The notes under the pieces were generated by a model, which was not told the origin of the DNA, did not search any database, and saw only the letters and a program-made list of their open reading frames with translations. The position numbers and the translations under genes were made by a program. This document shows positions 27,160 through 35,997 of a stretch of DNA of 39,475 nucleotides, one piece after another (the stretch's first letter is position 1; each line of letters begins with the position of its first letter). The stretch covers positions 1-39,475 of the forward strand of contig JAPOTS010000060.1 of assembly GCA_026709065.1 (NCBI GenBank). The letters are read 5' to 3'. The DNA is from Bacteroidota bacterium (lineage in GTDB: Bacteria > Bacteroidota > Rhodothermia > Rhodothermales > Bin80).

Positions 27160-28185
27160 TTAGATCTGCTTATTTCGGATAAAAATACGTTTGTAGACTT
27201 TCTGTCCATTAATAGTTGCTTGTCTAACTTTGCTTTTGGAATCCCAAAGACCACAAGAAAAACCACTTCCCTCGCTTTCTGTTGCTCCCATAATCTCAAA
27301 CTGTTCTGGATTGTACTTGTCCAAGAAGGTAATAGGAACTCCCATTATTCCAGCATAATCAACTGGAATATGCTTTGTCTTACTTACCTCAATTGCATCA
27401 TAATTGTCATAGTGCGGGTATTCTTCTGGTGTGTATCTCTTGTAGAGAATCATCTCATCATTCCGCTTTTTGTGGGGCAGGTTTGTAAACCAACAAGCAT
27501 TCCCCAACCTTCCTTTTACAATGCCATCTACAATTCGGTATGCACTACCTTCTTTTTTTGTTTCAACCAGCTCTTTTGCATACTCATCAGGCACATCAAA
27601 AAGCATGTCTCGCCCAGAGGTTCCGTATCCTAACCAGATCTTATTCTGCATAATAAGCGGGAAAATCTCTTTGTAGGTAATCGCATTCATATTCCCAATA
27701 ATCAAAAACTTTTTATCATACTCCATTAACTGCGCCACATATTCTCTGAAAAGAGAAAACGGTGGATTGGTTACTACAATATCGGCTTCTTTCAATAACT
27801 CAATACACTCAGCACTCCGAAAATCCCCATCACCCTTCAAAGGCTTTACATGAATCTCATGTGGATCAGGGCGGCAATTCCCATCTTGATCTCCATAGTA
27901 TTCCAGATAAACTGCTTTCTCTGAATCATGCTGTGAAAACAGATCGGGTTGTTGATTTTTATAGCAAGTCGCGATGAGTTTCTTCAATCCATACCACTCA
28001 AACTGTTTTGAGAAGAATTCAAAGAACTTGCTCACGCGTGGGTCATCACAATTACAATAGACCACTTTACCATAAAAATGATCTTTGTGGTGACGTAACT
28101 CGTTTTCAACAACACGTAACCGCGTATAGAACTCATCCTTCTTTGCACGTTTTGCACCTTGCAAGTTTACATTTTTGCTCATCAA
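27160..28185 (-). CDS. EcoRI-type adenine-specific DNA methyltransferase
   Basis: A 341-aa protein of the EcoRI methylase family, which methylates adenine using S-adenosylmethionine. The N-terminal KKDEFYTRL (15-23) and KVVYCNCDDPRVSKFFEFF (40-58) segments are highly characteristic of M.EcoRI relatives, and the catalytic motif IV is NPPF (140-143, IVVTNPPFSLFREYV). The family's founding member methylates GAATTC; whether this one does is unknown. It is first in a minus-strand operon with a DUF262-HNH nuclease, where an EcoRI-like nuclease would normally be expected. The start at the first of two consecutive ATGs (28185) is uncertain by one codon. The island is flanked by transposase remains, suggesting gain by transfer. 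Confidence 0.92.
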   Translation of the reverse strand: MMSKNVNLQGAKRAKKDEFYTRLRVVENELRHHKDHFYGKVVYCNCDDPRVSKFFEFFSKQFEWYGLKKLIATCYKNQQPDLFSQHDSEKAVYLEYYGDQDGNCRPDPHEIHVKPLKGDGDFRSAECIELLKEADIVVTNPPFSLFREYVAQLMEYDKKFLIIGNMNAITYKEIFPLIMQNKIWLGYGTSGRDMLFDVPDEYAKELVETKKEGSAYRIVDGIVKGRLGNACWFTNLPHKKRNDEMILYKRYTPEEYPHYDNYDAIEVSKTKHIPVDYAGIMGVPITFLDKYNPEQFEIMGATESEGSGFSCGLWDSKSKVRQATINGQKVYKRIFIRNKQI

Positions 28186-28271
28186 TAATCTACAGCGGAG
28201 TTGAATTCAGTTTCGTGTAAGATGCATGTTTGACATTTATCAAACATAACTTGGTTGAACGCGCCATTTTG

Positions 28272-28992
28272 TCAATTGTGTAAAGTCCTAATCGTGTGTC
28301 TGCCTATAAACTCGTTGAGATAGTACTGTAACTGCATGGGAGACACTCTATGATGGATGCAATAGTATCCTCTCTTCAACAAAGGGTAGAAAGACCCCAT
28401 GCCGTTGATATGAGCCCCTCATTGATAGATTCATCGAGTAAATGCTTCACTGTTTTATGAGTAACTATTTCTGGCGCTTTGTAGCCTTTGAAGTCAGTCG
28501 CTAAGGTTGTTGTATCCGTGCTGGAAATACAGGTAACTAATTTTGTCAGCGTCTTACCAGTCGAATCTGAAACGACATCCGCCCGTACTTGATTCGTTCC
28601 TCCATCTTTTGCTCTCTCTAAGGCAGTCTTGTCAACTGTACTGCGCCCAGTTCCTCAATTTCCATTCTCTTAGCATTACTCATTTTCTTGCGTTTCCTTC
28701 AAACATAGGTCTCATCTACCTCTACATCCTACAAATTGCTTCATATCCTAATCCAGTTTTCACGGATACGCATGCCCAAATATAATTCTGACTTCTGCGT
28801 TGATCCATATTACTATGAAGTTTCATGCTGTACACACCTTTAATCTCTGATTGAGAATAGCGATTGTAATGGTCATTTTGTTTATCCAGTAGAGTATTTG
28901 GATAACAGTGATAAGTCTCACACTAAAGAAATTGCGACATATTCAGGTCTTCCCATTAAACTCACTTTGATTAAGTGGATTCAAATTTTCGG
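28272..28992 (-). pseudogene. Decayed IS1595 (ISXO2-like) transposase
   Basis: Reading the minus strand across frames recovers most of an ISXO2-like DDE transposase. In order: a CRNFFSVR segment of the zinc-ribbon/N-terminal part, KGVYSMKLHSNMD, STQKSELYLGMRIRENW (counterpart of 'TQKTAWFLLHRIRE'), VEVDETYV with the first catalytic Asp, RKRKKMSNAKRMEIEEL, then after a frameshift TGRSTVDKTALERAKDGG and QVRADVVSDSTGKTL, TLATDFKGYKAPE with the second Asp, and after another shift HINGMGSFYPLLKRGYYCI followed by HHRVSPMQLQYYLNEFIGRH. There are several stops (for example a TGA directly after VEVDETYV, in place of Gly) and at least three frame changes, and the catalytic Glu of 'NGIESF' is Gly. It is clearly non-functional. 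Terminal inverted repeats were not identified. Confidence 0.85.
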
Positions 28993-28996
28993 ATAA

Positions 28997-29350
28997 TTGT
29001 TTATTATACTGAGCCCAAAATACGGATATTTGAGCTATTTTTTCTGTCATATGAGATCATCTCTGGTTGGCTTGGAAGATCCATTAAAGAACCTCGCAAA
29101 TAGCCATAAAACGAGACAAAGCTGGCCAGTCAGGTCAAATTGTCCGAACCTCTCAACTGTTCAAAAGTCTGGACTTGATATAGACGAATCTGTAGAATTC
29201 ACAGAATATATATTCAATACGGTCCCGATAAAAATCGTTTCCCGCCTGAAATCAAAGATTGACGCTCAAAACACCAAGTACAATTTACTCATCTGGATGA
29301 TCGGAGCTGGGATAGCCATCTTAACTGTTGTGATAGCACTTGGAGACTAA
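28997..29350 (+). CDS. Small protein with C-terminal membrane anchor, possibly truncated
   Basis: A 117-aa frame. Only the C-terminal half looks clearly coding: a charged helical stretch (KIVSRLKSKIDAQNTKYN) followed by one transmembrane helix (LLIWMIGAGIAILTVVIAL) and a short tail. This coiled-coil plus tail-anchor layout is seen in small orphan and DUF1640-like bacterial proteins. The N-terminal part (residues 1-45) is unusual, and the frame starts just beside the transposase relic, so the true gene may have lost its 5' end. An internal ATG at residue 19 is another possible start. Function unknown. Confidence 0.4.
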   Translation: MFIILSPKYGYLSYFFCHMRSSLVGLEDPLKNLANSHKTRQSWPVRSNCPNLSTVQKSGLDIDESVEFTEYIFNTVPIKIVSRLKSKIDAQNTKYNLLIWMIGAGIAILTVVIALGD

Positions 29351-29368
29351 TCTTCACGATTAGTAGTC
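29345..29368 (+). terminator. Hairpin overlapping the stop of the small membrane protein
   Basis: CTAATC (29347-29352) and GATTAG (29358-29363) form a 6-bp stem with a 5-nt loop, extended by weaker pairing outside; it overlaps the TAA at 29348-29350. It may end transcription, but there is no T-tract. Confidence 0.25.
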
Positions 29369-29531
29369 GGTTCAGTGCGCCATCGTCTTTACAGTACAAG
29401 GATAGATTTCATCATTCTATGAACTTCACAGATGACTAAATAATTCCCTTTTGATAAGGATAGGGAATGATGATTGAGTTGCTTGAACATTACTTGGACT
29501 AGCACGATGATGCATGAGACAATCAGGTCTA

Positions 29532-29963
29532 TCAATACCTTTGAATATATTCTTCAAGCGCTTCAAAGAATTCACGATAATAGCGTTGCGCGACTCGGGT
29601 AGGTACTTGAAGTGAACGATAGACACCACTATTCGTTTGCTCTGCATACTCCTGTAGATCAAAGTTGAGTAATACTTGTGTCCCGTTAGGAGCTGTGGAA
29701 ATCAGAGCAGAAACTTTCCGACGCGTTGGCCCCGAAAAGAAAAATAAAATTCTGTCTTCAGCACGGTAATCTGTATTGATAATTCCTTCCTCTCTCTGGG
29801 CATCAATAATAGCGAACCCTTCTTCGGCAAGTACCTGTACTGTCGCATCAAATACTAAATCATAGTCTAAATCATAGATGCGTGAACGCTCTTCAACAGC
29901 AATGTTTTGTGTTGCTACACATCCTGTCAATAAAAAAGGTATGAGGTACAATAGTCGTTTCAT
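29532..29963 (-). CDS. Small lipoprotein, unknown function
   Basis: A 143-aa lipoprotein: MKRLLYLIPFLLTGC gives a clear signal with lipobox Cys15. The mature region has the pattern of a compact alpha/beta domain: YDLDYDLVFDATVQVLAEEG followed by IIDAQREEGIINTDYR, then strands (RRKVSALIS, GTQVLLNFDLQEY) and a C-terminal helix (REFFEALEEYIQRY). The 'VFDATVQVLAEEGFAI..AQREEGII.TDY' arrangement is like BamC-type and related small outer-membrane lipoproteins, but a family name is not certain. It lies 67 bp downstream of the PHP phosphoesterase on the same strand. Confidence 0.85.
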   Translation of the reverse strand: MKRLLYLIPFLLTGCVATQNIAVEERSRIYDLDYDLVFDATVQVLAEEGFAIIDAQREEGIINTDYRAEDRILFFFSGPTRRKVSALISTAPNGTQVLLNFDLQEYAEQTNSGVYRSLQVPTRVAQRYYREFFEALEEYIQRY

Positions 29964-30030
29964 GATAAAAAATAGGTTTGCAGTATAGACGCATGCAATG
30001 CCATTGATGTCACTTCATTTCGTTCAACCC

Positions 30031-31155
30031 TTACCCTTCAACTTCAATCAAGAGCGTGAATTCTGGGTGTGTATTAGGAGCAATGACTGCATTAAGAACT
30101 TCAAAAGTAATAGCATAAGGGCCATCTTGGCCAGCAGTTTTTACAGTAAATTCAGTTTGGGTTTGAGGCATCACTTCTAACAGATTGGCATCCTCATGAA
30201 ATGTGAAGTCAGACGAATTACGCAGTATAAATCTTGCATCAGAATGATTTTGTAAAGTCACATCCAAGACCGATGTTCTTGGTCTGTAATGGGCATGTAA
30301 TACTTGGATTGATGAATCAATCAGAGGCAGAATCTCAGATTCACGACCGATCAAAGTATTACGATGCCAAGCAACGGTGCGACGTTGTTTTAATGCGTTA
30401 TGAATGCTTTCCGAGGTGCGGTCCTCGGCAAAAATAAGGGTCACAGGCCGATGACCGCCTTCAGCAATCTCAAAATCCCAATCTATCAGTTCGTGAATAT
30501 CACTCGTTGCAAGGATCGCAAGGTTGTAATCAAGCGCAATCTGAAGTGCTTCATCAGAGTACGTGAACTGATTGGCGACCTCAATGCCTTGTATCAACCC
30601 TTCCTCAATCAATGATGTATGCAGATCTTCTAATTTTGCGATACCATCTGGGCGCTGAGCCGTCCATGCAGGATGGTTCCAGAATGCATATCCTCCTTGC
30701 CGTTCAACTTCTTCAAACACGTCTATTACATCCATGAATTCTTCTCCCCGTGGAGCTACAAGTGCATTGGCATCTTGTATAAAGATGGCATTCACATGTC
30801 CGAGTGGAAGCCCCCGAGTAATTTCTGCCCCATGTATAACAATCAATGGATGATCACCATTGGCCCTATTTGCCACTTGAAACGAGCGGTTATGATCGGG
30901 GAGGGGAATATCATTTCGATGTGGAAGGTATTCTAAATGTTCTGTGATGGCAATGGCATCAAGTCCATCACGATGGGACTCTTGAATTCTAATATTCGGC
31001 CAGACACTCCCGTCAGAAAATGCACTATGAGTGTGTAGGTCAGTAACTAATGTGTGAAGACCAGACACATCTGGAAAGTCAATAGTACGCATATCCTGAG
31101 CTTTGATGCTCATTGAAACTGACCATAGACATAGTATAATGAAAGCGTTACGCAT
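30031..31155 (-). CDS. Exported PHP-domain phosphoesterase
   Basis: A 374-aa protein with a signal peptide (residues 1-20, ending SIKAQ) and a PHP metallophosphoesterase domain (about 35-270). Metal ligands are visible: DLHTHSAFSDGS (His41, His43, Asp48), ITEHLEY (Glu72, His73), HGAEITRG (His108, Glu111), GHVNAIF (His120), WNHPAW and ATSDIHEL. The layout matches exported Sb-PDE-type phosphodiesterases rather than DNA polymerase PHP domains or cytoplasmic TrpH/RnaAM. Residues about 275-374 form a beta-rich C-terminal domain. It probably hydrolyses phosphate esters or phosphodiesters in the periplasm; the substrate is not known. It is divergent from pyruvate kinase. Confidence 0.9.
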   Translation of the reverse strand: MRNAFIILCLWSVSMSIKAQDMRTIDFPDVSGLHTLVTDLHTHSAFSDGSVWPNIRIQESHRDGLDAIAITEHLEYLPHRNDIPLPDHNRSFQVANRANGDHPLIVIHGAEITRGLPLGHVNAIFIQDANALVAPRGEEFMDVIDVFEEVERQGGYAFWNHPAWTAQRPDGIAKLEDLHTSLIEEGLIQGIEVANQFTYSDEALQIALDYNLAILATSDIHELIDWDFEIAEGGHRPVTLIFAEDRTSESIHNALKQRRTVAWHRNTLIGRESEILPLIDSSIQVLHAHYRPRTSVLDVTLQNHSDARFILRNSSDFTFHEDANLLEVMPQTQTEFTVKTAGQDGPYAITFEVLNAVIAPNTHPEFTLLIEVEG

Positions 31156-31227
31156 AATTTTTTAGATAATGGAAGCAGATTGCCAGTGTATGTGTTAAAG
31201 TGCAAAGATATAACAAATTTAAGTTTT

Positions 31228-32688
31228 ATGATTTCTCCATCAATGCCGCGCCATACCAAGATCATCTCAACCTTGGGGCCGGCCTCAAGTGATCGGGATA
31301 CAATTTCCGCCCTTATTGAAGCTGGAACTGATGTGGTGCGACTCAATTTTTCCCACGGTGATCATGAAACCCACCGAACAATGGTTGCGACCGTACGTGA
31401 GGAGGCCGCTAAACAAGACAGGCAAGTCACAATTCTACAAGATCTGCAAGGACCTCGGATTCGAGTTAGTCGGGTCAAAGGGAATTCTATTTCCCTAGTA
31501 GAAGGCAGTGAAGTTGTGATTTCAGCGTCACATTCGCTTGATGATATTTCTTACGAAGATCATATCTACATTAGTTATAAGGCACTAGCTGTTGATGTCG
31601 CTCTTGGCGGTAAAATTCTAATGGATGACGGGAGGCTATCGTTAACAGTTCTTTCTATTGATGGAAATGATGTCCATGCCAGAGTAGATATCGGAGGAAT
31701 TTTGAAATCCCGTAAGGGGGTTAATCTTCCTCATGTTCGAACGAGTGGGCCAGCATTGACCGAAAAAGATTTATCTGACCTGCAAGTAGGCATTGATTTG
31801 AATGTTGATTGGATTGCACTGTCTTTTGTTCGTAATGAGACCGATGTCGTGCATCTCCGAAAACATCTCAAGGCGGCAGGCCATCGTGCGGGAATCATAT
31901 CAAAAATTGAAAAACCAGAAGCCTTTGAAGCCATTGATAATATTTTGGCTGTCAGTGATGGAATTATGGTCGCGCGTGGTGACTTAGGAATTGAAATGCC
32001 AATGTCCTCTATTCCGCATGCTCAAAAAACGATCATTCACAAGTGCCTCTTAGCCGGTAAACCAGTAATTACGGCAACACAGATGCTAGAAAGCATGATT
32101 GAAGATCATGTACCCACGAGAGCCGAAGCAAGTGATGTTGCCAATGCAGTACTTGATGGCACAGATGCGGTGATGCTCAGCGGTGAAACTGCGGTAGGGC
32201 AACACCCTGCCAGCGTCGTCGCAGCAATGGCTAGGATCGTTACGGCAGCCGAAGACCATTGGTATGCATTGCCTGAGAAAAGTAGAGGACTTCCTGAGGG
32301 GTTAAGTGCAGTAGAAGACCAACAAGATATTACCGATGCAGTTAGCCTCACGGCCTGTGAGCTAGCCAAAAATGTTGGTGCTCGCGCCCTCGTTTGTTTG
32401 ACCGCGTCAGGGGCAACTGCACGCGCATTAGCCAAACATCGCCCCCGCATGCCAGTCTACGCGTTTACAGATTCACCGAGCGTAATAGGGCAGGTAGGTG
32501 TCTTATGGGGAACAAAAGCTTTTCAAATCCCTTTCCAAAGTGATACGGATGCCGGAGTGAGATTGGTGCAACAAACATTGGTCAGTAATGGGTACATTCG
32601 AAGTGGCGATACCATCGTCATTTGTGCTGGAATGCCTCTTCCTCGCAAAGGCCGCACTAACTTAGTTCATGTTAGCTATGTTGATTGA
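31228..32688 (+). CDS. pyk: Pyruvate kinase
   Basis: A 486-aa glycolytic enzyme converting phosphoenolpyruvate and ADP to pyruvate and ATP. Motifs: TKIISTLGPASSD, RLNFSHGDHETH (Arg38), ILQDLQGPRIRV, SKIEKPEAFE (catalytic Lys and metal-binding Glu), MVARGDLGIEMP (metal-binding Asp), KPVITATQMLESMI and TRAEASDVANAVLDGTDAVM. The C-terminal regulatory domain is present and the length is normal. The frame is open back to a TTG at 31180, but the ATG at 31228 (MISPSMPRHTK) suits the family better; ATG 31243 is a second option. Its 3' end overlaps the next gene, implying coupled translation. Confidence 0.96.
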   Translation: MISPSMPRHTKIISTLGPASSDRDTISALIEAGTDVVRLNFSHGDHETHRTMVATVREEAAKQDRQVTILQDLQGPRIRVSRVKGNSISLVEGSEVVISASHSLDDISYEDHIYISYKALAVDVALGGKILMDDGRLSLTVLSIDGNDVHARVDIGGILKSRKGVNLPHVRTSGPALTEKDLSDLQVGIDLNVDWIALSFVRNETDVVHLRKHLKAAGHRAGIISKIEKPEAFEAIDNILAVSDGIMVARGDLGIEMPMSSIPHAQKTIIHKCLLAGKPVITATQMLESMIEDHVPTRAEASDVANAVLDGTDAVMLSGETAVGQHPASVVAAMARIVTAAEDHWYALPEKSRGLPEGLSAVEDQQDITDAVSLTACELAKNVGARALVCLTASGATARALAKHRPRMPVYAFTDSPSVIGQVGVLWGTKAFQIPFQSDTDAGVRLVQQTLVSNGYIRSGDTIVICAGMPLPRKGRTNLVHVSYVD

Positions 32689-35600
32689 TATCAGACTCTC
32701 TATTTTGTTTGGGATCTGTCTGTTACTATGCATCTCAGGATGTAGCAGTAATTCTTTCCTTGGAACTCGATTTGATAATTTTTCTGCCTATTACAACAAA
32801 TTTTATAATGCTGAGCGCTCTCTTGGTGAGGGTATTCGCAATATCGAGGAGCAGAGTAAAGATGACCCTGTTGATCAGGATGTATTTATCTCACTGTTTG
32901 GGCGCAATGATCGGACATTCTCCCAGCAAAGCCCCTTTGAGGATGCCATTTCAAAGAGTGCAGATGTTGTTCGCAAGCATCCCAACTCCAAATGGGTAGA
33001 TGATGCCATTATGATTATTGGAAAAGCATGGTTCTATACTCAAAATTATGCAGGTGCGGAAGAGAAGTTTAATGAGATCCTTGAGATTGATTCTCCACTT
33101 CAAGATGAAGCAAGTTTCTGGTTAGCGCGCACATTAATCGCAAGTGAAGCATTTGAAGATGCCTTAACTCACTTACAGGCATTGTTGAGCAATGAGGATC
33201 TTTCAACTCGTTGGGAACCGCTCTATCGATTGATTCTTGCAGAGCTACACATACAGAATCAGAATGTGGAGCAGGCGATCAATGAGTTACAAATTGGATT
33301 GGAAGGAGTCCGTGAAAATCGGATTGCAGCCAGAGCCCAATTCCTGCAGGCACAAGCACTTGAAAAAGTTGGGCGCTATGAGGATGCGGTCTCTGCATAT
33401 GATGGAGTTCAGAGTTATCGTCCATTTTATGAGCTTTCCTATGCTGCTCAGTTCAATGCCGTTCGCGTTCATGCGGTTTATCTTGATCCACTGGAAGCTA
33501 TGACCCGCCTCCGCCGCATGGAACGAGACGATAAAAACTATGACTATCGCGCTGAATTGAACTACCTGAAAGGTCGTATCCTGATTTCAATGGGTCTCTA
33601 TGATGAGGCACTGGCTGAATATGATGAACTATTATATGAACCCTCTGCGAATGGTTCAAGGGTTCGTGGCCGAATTCATTATGCTCTGGCGACCTATTAT
33701 AGAGATATTGTGGTGGATTTTCCATATGCCGCAGCCCATTTTGATACCGCTGCATCATCAATAAAAACCGTAGGAAATAGACGAGGGACTAGCCAGTCGC
33801 CTTCAAAGCCTCTTCTACCGTCACCAAGTGCAATTACCGATAGCGAGGAACAGGCTCAAATCTACGGTGATTTTTCTGATGCACTTGATCAAATTCTTTT
33901 GATGGATTCACTTTTATACTTAGGAACCTTGGATGACAGCAGTTTTGCGGAGGTTGTTCTGGAACTGCGCCAGAGGCGTGCAGAAGAGTTAGCGGAGTTA
34001 GAGCGTCAAATGCGGCAGCGCCAATCTGAGTCAGGTTTTCGTAGAAATCTATCTGCAATTGATGATCGTGGATATGGGGAAACAGCCGTTGCAGGATCTG
34101 AGGGGGAAGCTGGATTTTTATTCCATAAAGATTCTCAACAAATGTTGTATGCCCGAGAGGACTTCATAGCAATTTGGGGGCCTCGCCCACTGGCTCCTAA
34201 CTGGCGTCGTATCGCCGCAATTGTTGCGTCAGTATCGGACGAAGCCGATGGTTCAGGTGAAAATGGTGAGGTTGAGAATGCCACGATCAATCTTCCAAGG
34301 GTTGATGTGTCAGCCGTCCCTAGAACCGATGAAACATTTGACCAGTTGTTGCATGACCGAGCCTATGCCCGTTATGAATTGGCAAATGTGCTGTTTCTGT
34401 CGATGAACAGGCCTGATTCTGCTGCTGTCTGGTACCGTATGGTTATTGAAGATAATATTGCAGAAGAAGTCGTTAAGCGAGCGTATTATGCACTGGCAGA
34501 GGTTCAGCAGGCACTCGGTGATACTCTCACTGCCCGTCGCTTGTATGAAATCATTGTTTCGGATTATCCACAGTCTGAATTAACCAATCAGGCATATCTA
34601 CGTTTAGATCAACCTGCAACGAATACAGTTTCTACAGATTCCTCTGCGGTCGCTGAGCGAAAGTATCAGGAGTATCAGATCAAATGGCAGGGAGAGGCTT
34701 CCGAAGAAGTCATGAGTGATATGCTACATCTTGGACTGAATTGGCATCAAACTTCTGTTGCCCCCAAAGCTCTATTAGCTTCAAGTAAAGTATTTTTAGA
34801 GCTAGCGGCATCAGATAGTCTTGATATTCTTGCTCCCCTTCCAGTTTCTGTTGAGGATAGTCTTCTGGAGGTTCGCGGGATGTATTCTGACTTTGACTCA
34901 ACGGCAACCGCAACTGATAGTCTATTAACACTTCCGCTACTTCTTACACATTTACGTGACTCTTATGAGAAGTATTCTCACGCGGAGCGGGCAAGGCGCA
35001 TTTTGAATGCACTTAATGAGGAATCAGACCGCAGGCAGGCGATTCAAGATTCAATTCAACACGTTGCCGATTCAGTTGCAACATATGAAAAGGCGAGCGC
35101 TGATTCTCTGGCCATAGTAACCCTCACAGATCCATTAATGATCTCCGATGAGTTCAGTACTGATTCGCTTCAGATTACAGGAGAGATTTCGGATTCACTT
35201 AGAGTGGAAATGTCAGATGAAATCTTCAATCTTGTAGATGACTCACTACAAACGATCAGCTCAGAGATTGATTTTGGACAAGACCCCGTTATGCTTACCG
35301 ATACAACCCTACAACTTAATATGTCTGAGGTGACTCAGTTGGAACCAGATTCTATAATAGCAATGGATTTAGGTGCATCCCTTACACAGGAGCAGGTCAA
35401 CGATTCAACTGGATCAGATGATAAACTTGATCCAAGCCTTGGAAATATTGATTGGTCGTTAGGAGGTTACACAATTTATTTGATCTCTTATGACAATTAT
35501 GAAACTGCCAAAGCATTCGCAAAAAATTTTTCTAGGCAGCTGATTGATGTACAGTTTCCACTTGATATTTATGGGGCAGAGGTACGGGGGAATGTTGAGT

Positions 35601-35719
35601 TCAGAATTGGGCTTGGGTTATTTGAAACTGTAACCGAAGCTGAATCTGTAATGAACCAACTTGAAGGGCGTATTCCATCAGACGCATCAATTACTCGAAT
35701 TAGGTCTGATGGTGAGTAA
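32669..35719 (+). CDS. PorW/SprE-like TPR lipoprotein with SPOR domain
   Basis: A 1016-aa lipoprotein (signal ILFGICLLLCISGC, Cys25). The mature start, SFLGTRFDNFSAYYNKFYNAERSL in two pieces, matches the beginning of PorW/SprE, the periplasmic lipoprotein of the type IX secretion system. TPR-like helical repeats follow (about 90-370 and 545-640, e.g. AQALEKVGRYEDAVSAYDGV, ALAEVQQALGDTLTARRLYE), then a low-complexity acidic Asp/Ser-rich stretch (about 770-920) and a C-terminal SPOR domain (about 933-1012, YTIYLISYDNYETAKAFAKN), which binds denuded peptidoglycan. ATG 32678 is an alternative start. It overlaps pyk by 20 bp. Its presence agrees with the T9SS-tailed protein at 9846. Confidence 0.8.
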   Translation: MLAMLIDIRLSILFGICLLLCISGCSSNSFLGTRFDNFSAYYNKFYNAERSLGEGIRNIEEQSKDDPVDQDVFISLFGRNDRTFSQQSPFEDAISKSADVVRKHPNSKWVDDAIMIIGKAWFYTQNYAGAEEKFNEILEIDSPLQDEASFWLARTLIASEAFEDALTHLQALLSNEDLSTRWEPLYRLILAELHIQNQNVEQAINELQIGLEGVRENRIAARAQFLQAQALEKVGRYEDAVSAYDGVQSYRPFYELSYAAQFNAVRVHAVYLDPLEAMTRLRRMERDDKNYDYRAELNYLKGRILISMGLYDEALAEYDELLYEPSANGSRVRGRIHYALATYYRDIVVDFPYAAAHFDTAASSIKTVGNRRGTSQSPSKPLLPSPSAITDSEEQAQIYGDFSDALDQILLMDSLLYLGTLDDSSFAEVVLELRQRRAEELAELERQMRQRQSESGFRRNLSAIDDRGYGETAVAGSEGEAGFLFHKDSQQMLYAREDFIAIWGPRPLAPNWRRIAAIVASVSDEADGSGENGEVENATINLPRVDVSAVPRTDETFDQLLHDRAYARYELANVLFLSMNRPDSAAVWYRMVIEDNIAEEVVKRAYYALAEVQQALGDTLTARRLYEIIVSDYPQSELTNQAYLRLDQPATNTVSTDSSAVAERKYQEYQIKWQGEASEEVMSDMLHLGLNWHQTSVAPKALLASSKVFLELAASDSLDILAPLPVSVEDSLLEVRGMYSDFDSTATATDSLLTLPLLLTHLRDSYEKYSHAERARRILNALNEESDRRQAIQDSIQHVADSVATYEKASADSLAIVTLTDPLMISDEFSTDSLQITGEISDSLRVEMSDEIFNLVDDSLQTISSEIDFGQDPVMLTDTTLQLNMSEVTQLEPDSIIAMDLGASLTQEQVNDSTGSDDKLDPSLGNIDWSLGGYTIYLISYDNYETAKAFAKNFSRQLIDVQFPLDIYGAEVRGNVEFRIGLGLFETVTEAESVMNQLEGRIPSDASITRIRSDGE

Positions 35720-35997
35720 TCCTAAAATAGAAAGATGATCGTTGATATTCTATAGCTTCTTGAAGTGATTCGGGGCTATAATATTCTTGGCAATACTAGA
35801 TTGAATCAGATTTCAAATTCGAAACCCCATGAATGAATTTGGTGGAAATGATCTGATAGAACTGTTGTGAGATAAGATTAAGCCGGAGGGCATTTCATAA
35901 TTCAAGGATAAAAAGCTAATTTATTATGAAAATTCCGTAAAATAAATTTAATCAACCCATGTCTGTATGCACATGACATAAGCTCAGTACTTCAAAA

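Noticed and set aside
27220-27633. 137-aa + strand frame with hydrophobic stretches
   Set aside because: It is antisense to the EcoRI-type methyltransferase, which has strong motifs; hydrophobicity is a by-product of the opposite strand.
28543-28785. 80-aa + strand frame
   Set aside because: It lies antisense to the decayed IS1595 transposase, whose minus-strand reading gives clear family motifs; the + frame has none.
35748-35802. Imperfect hairpin TATAGC/GCTATA after the PorW/SprE-like gene
   Set aside because: Only a 6-bp stem with a loop of about 18 nt and no T-tract; too weak to call a terminator.
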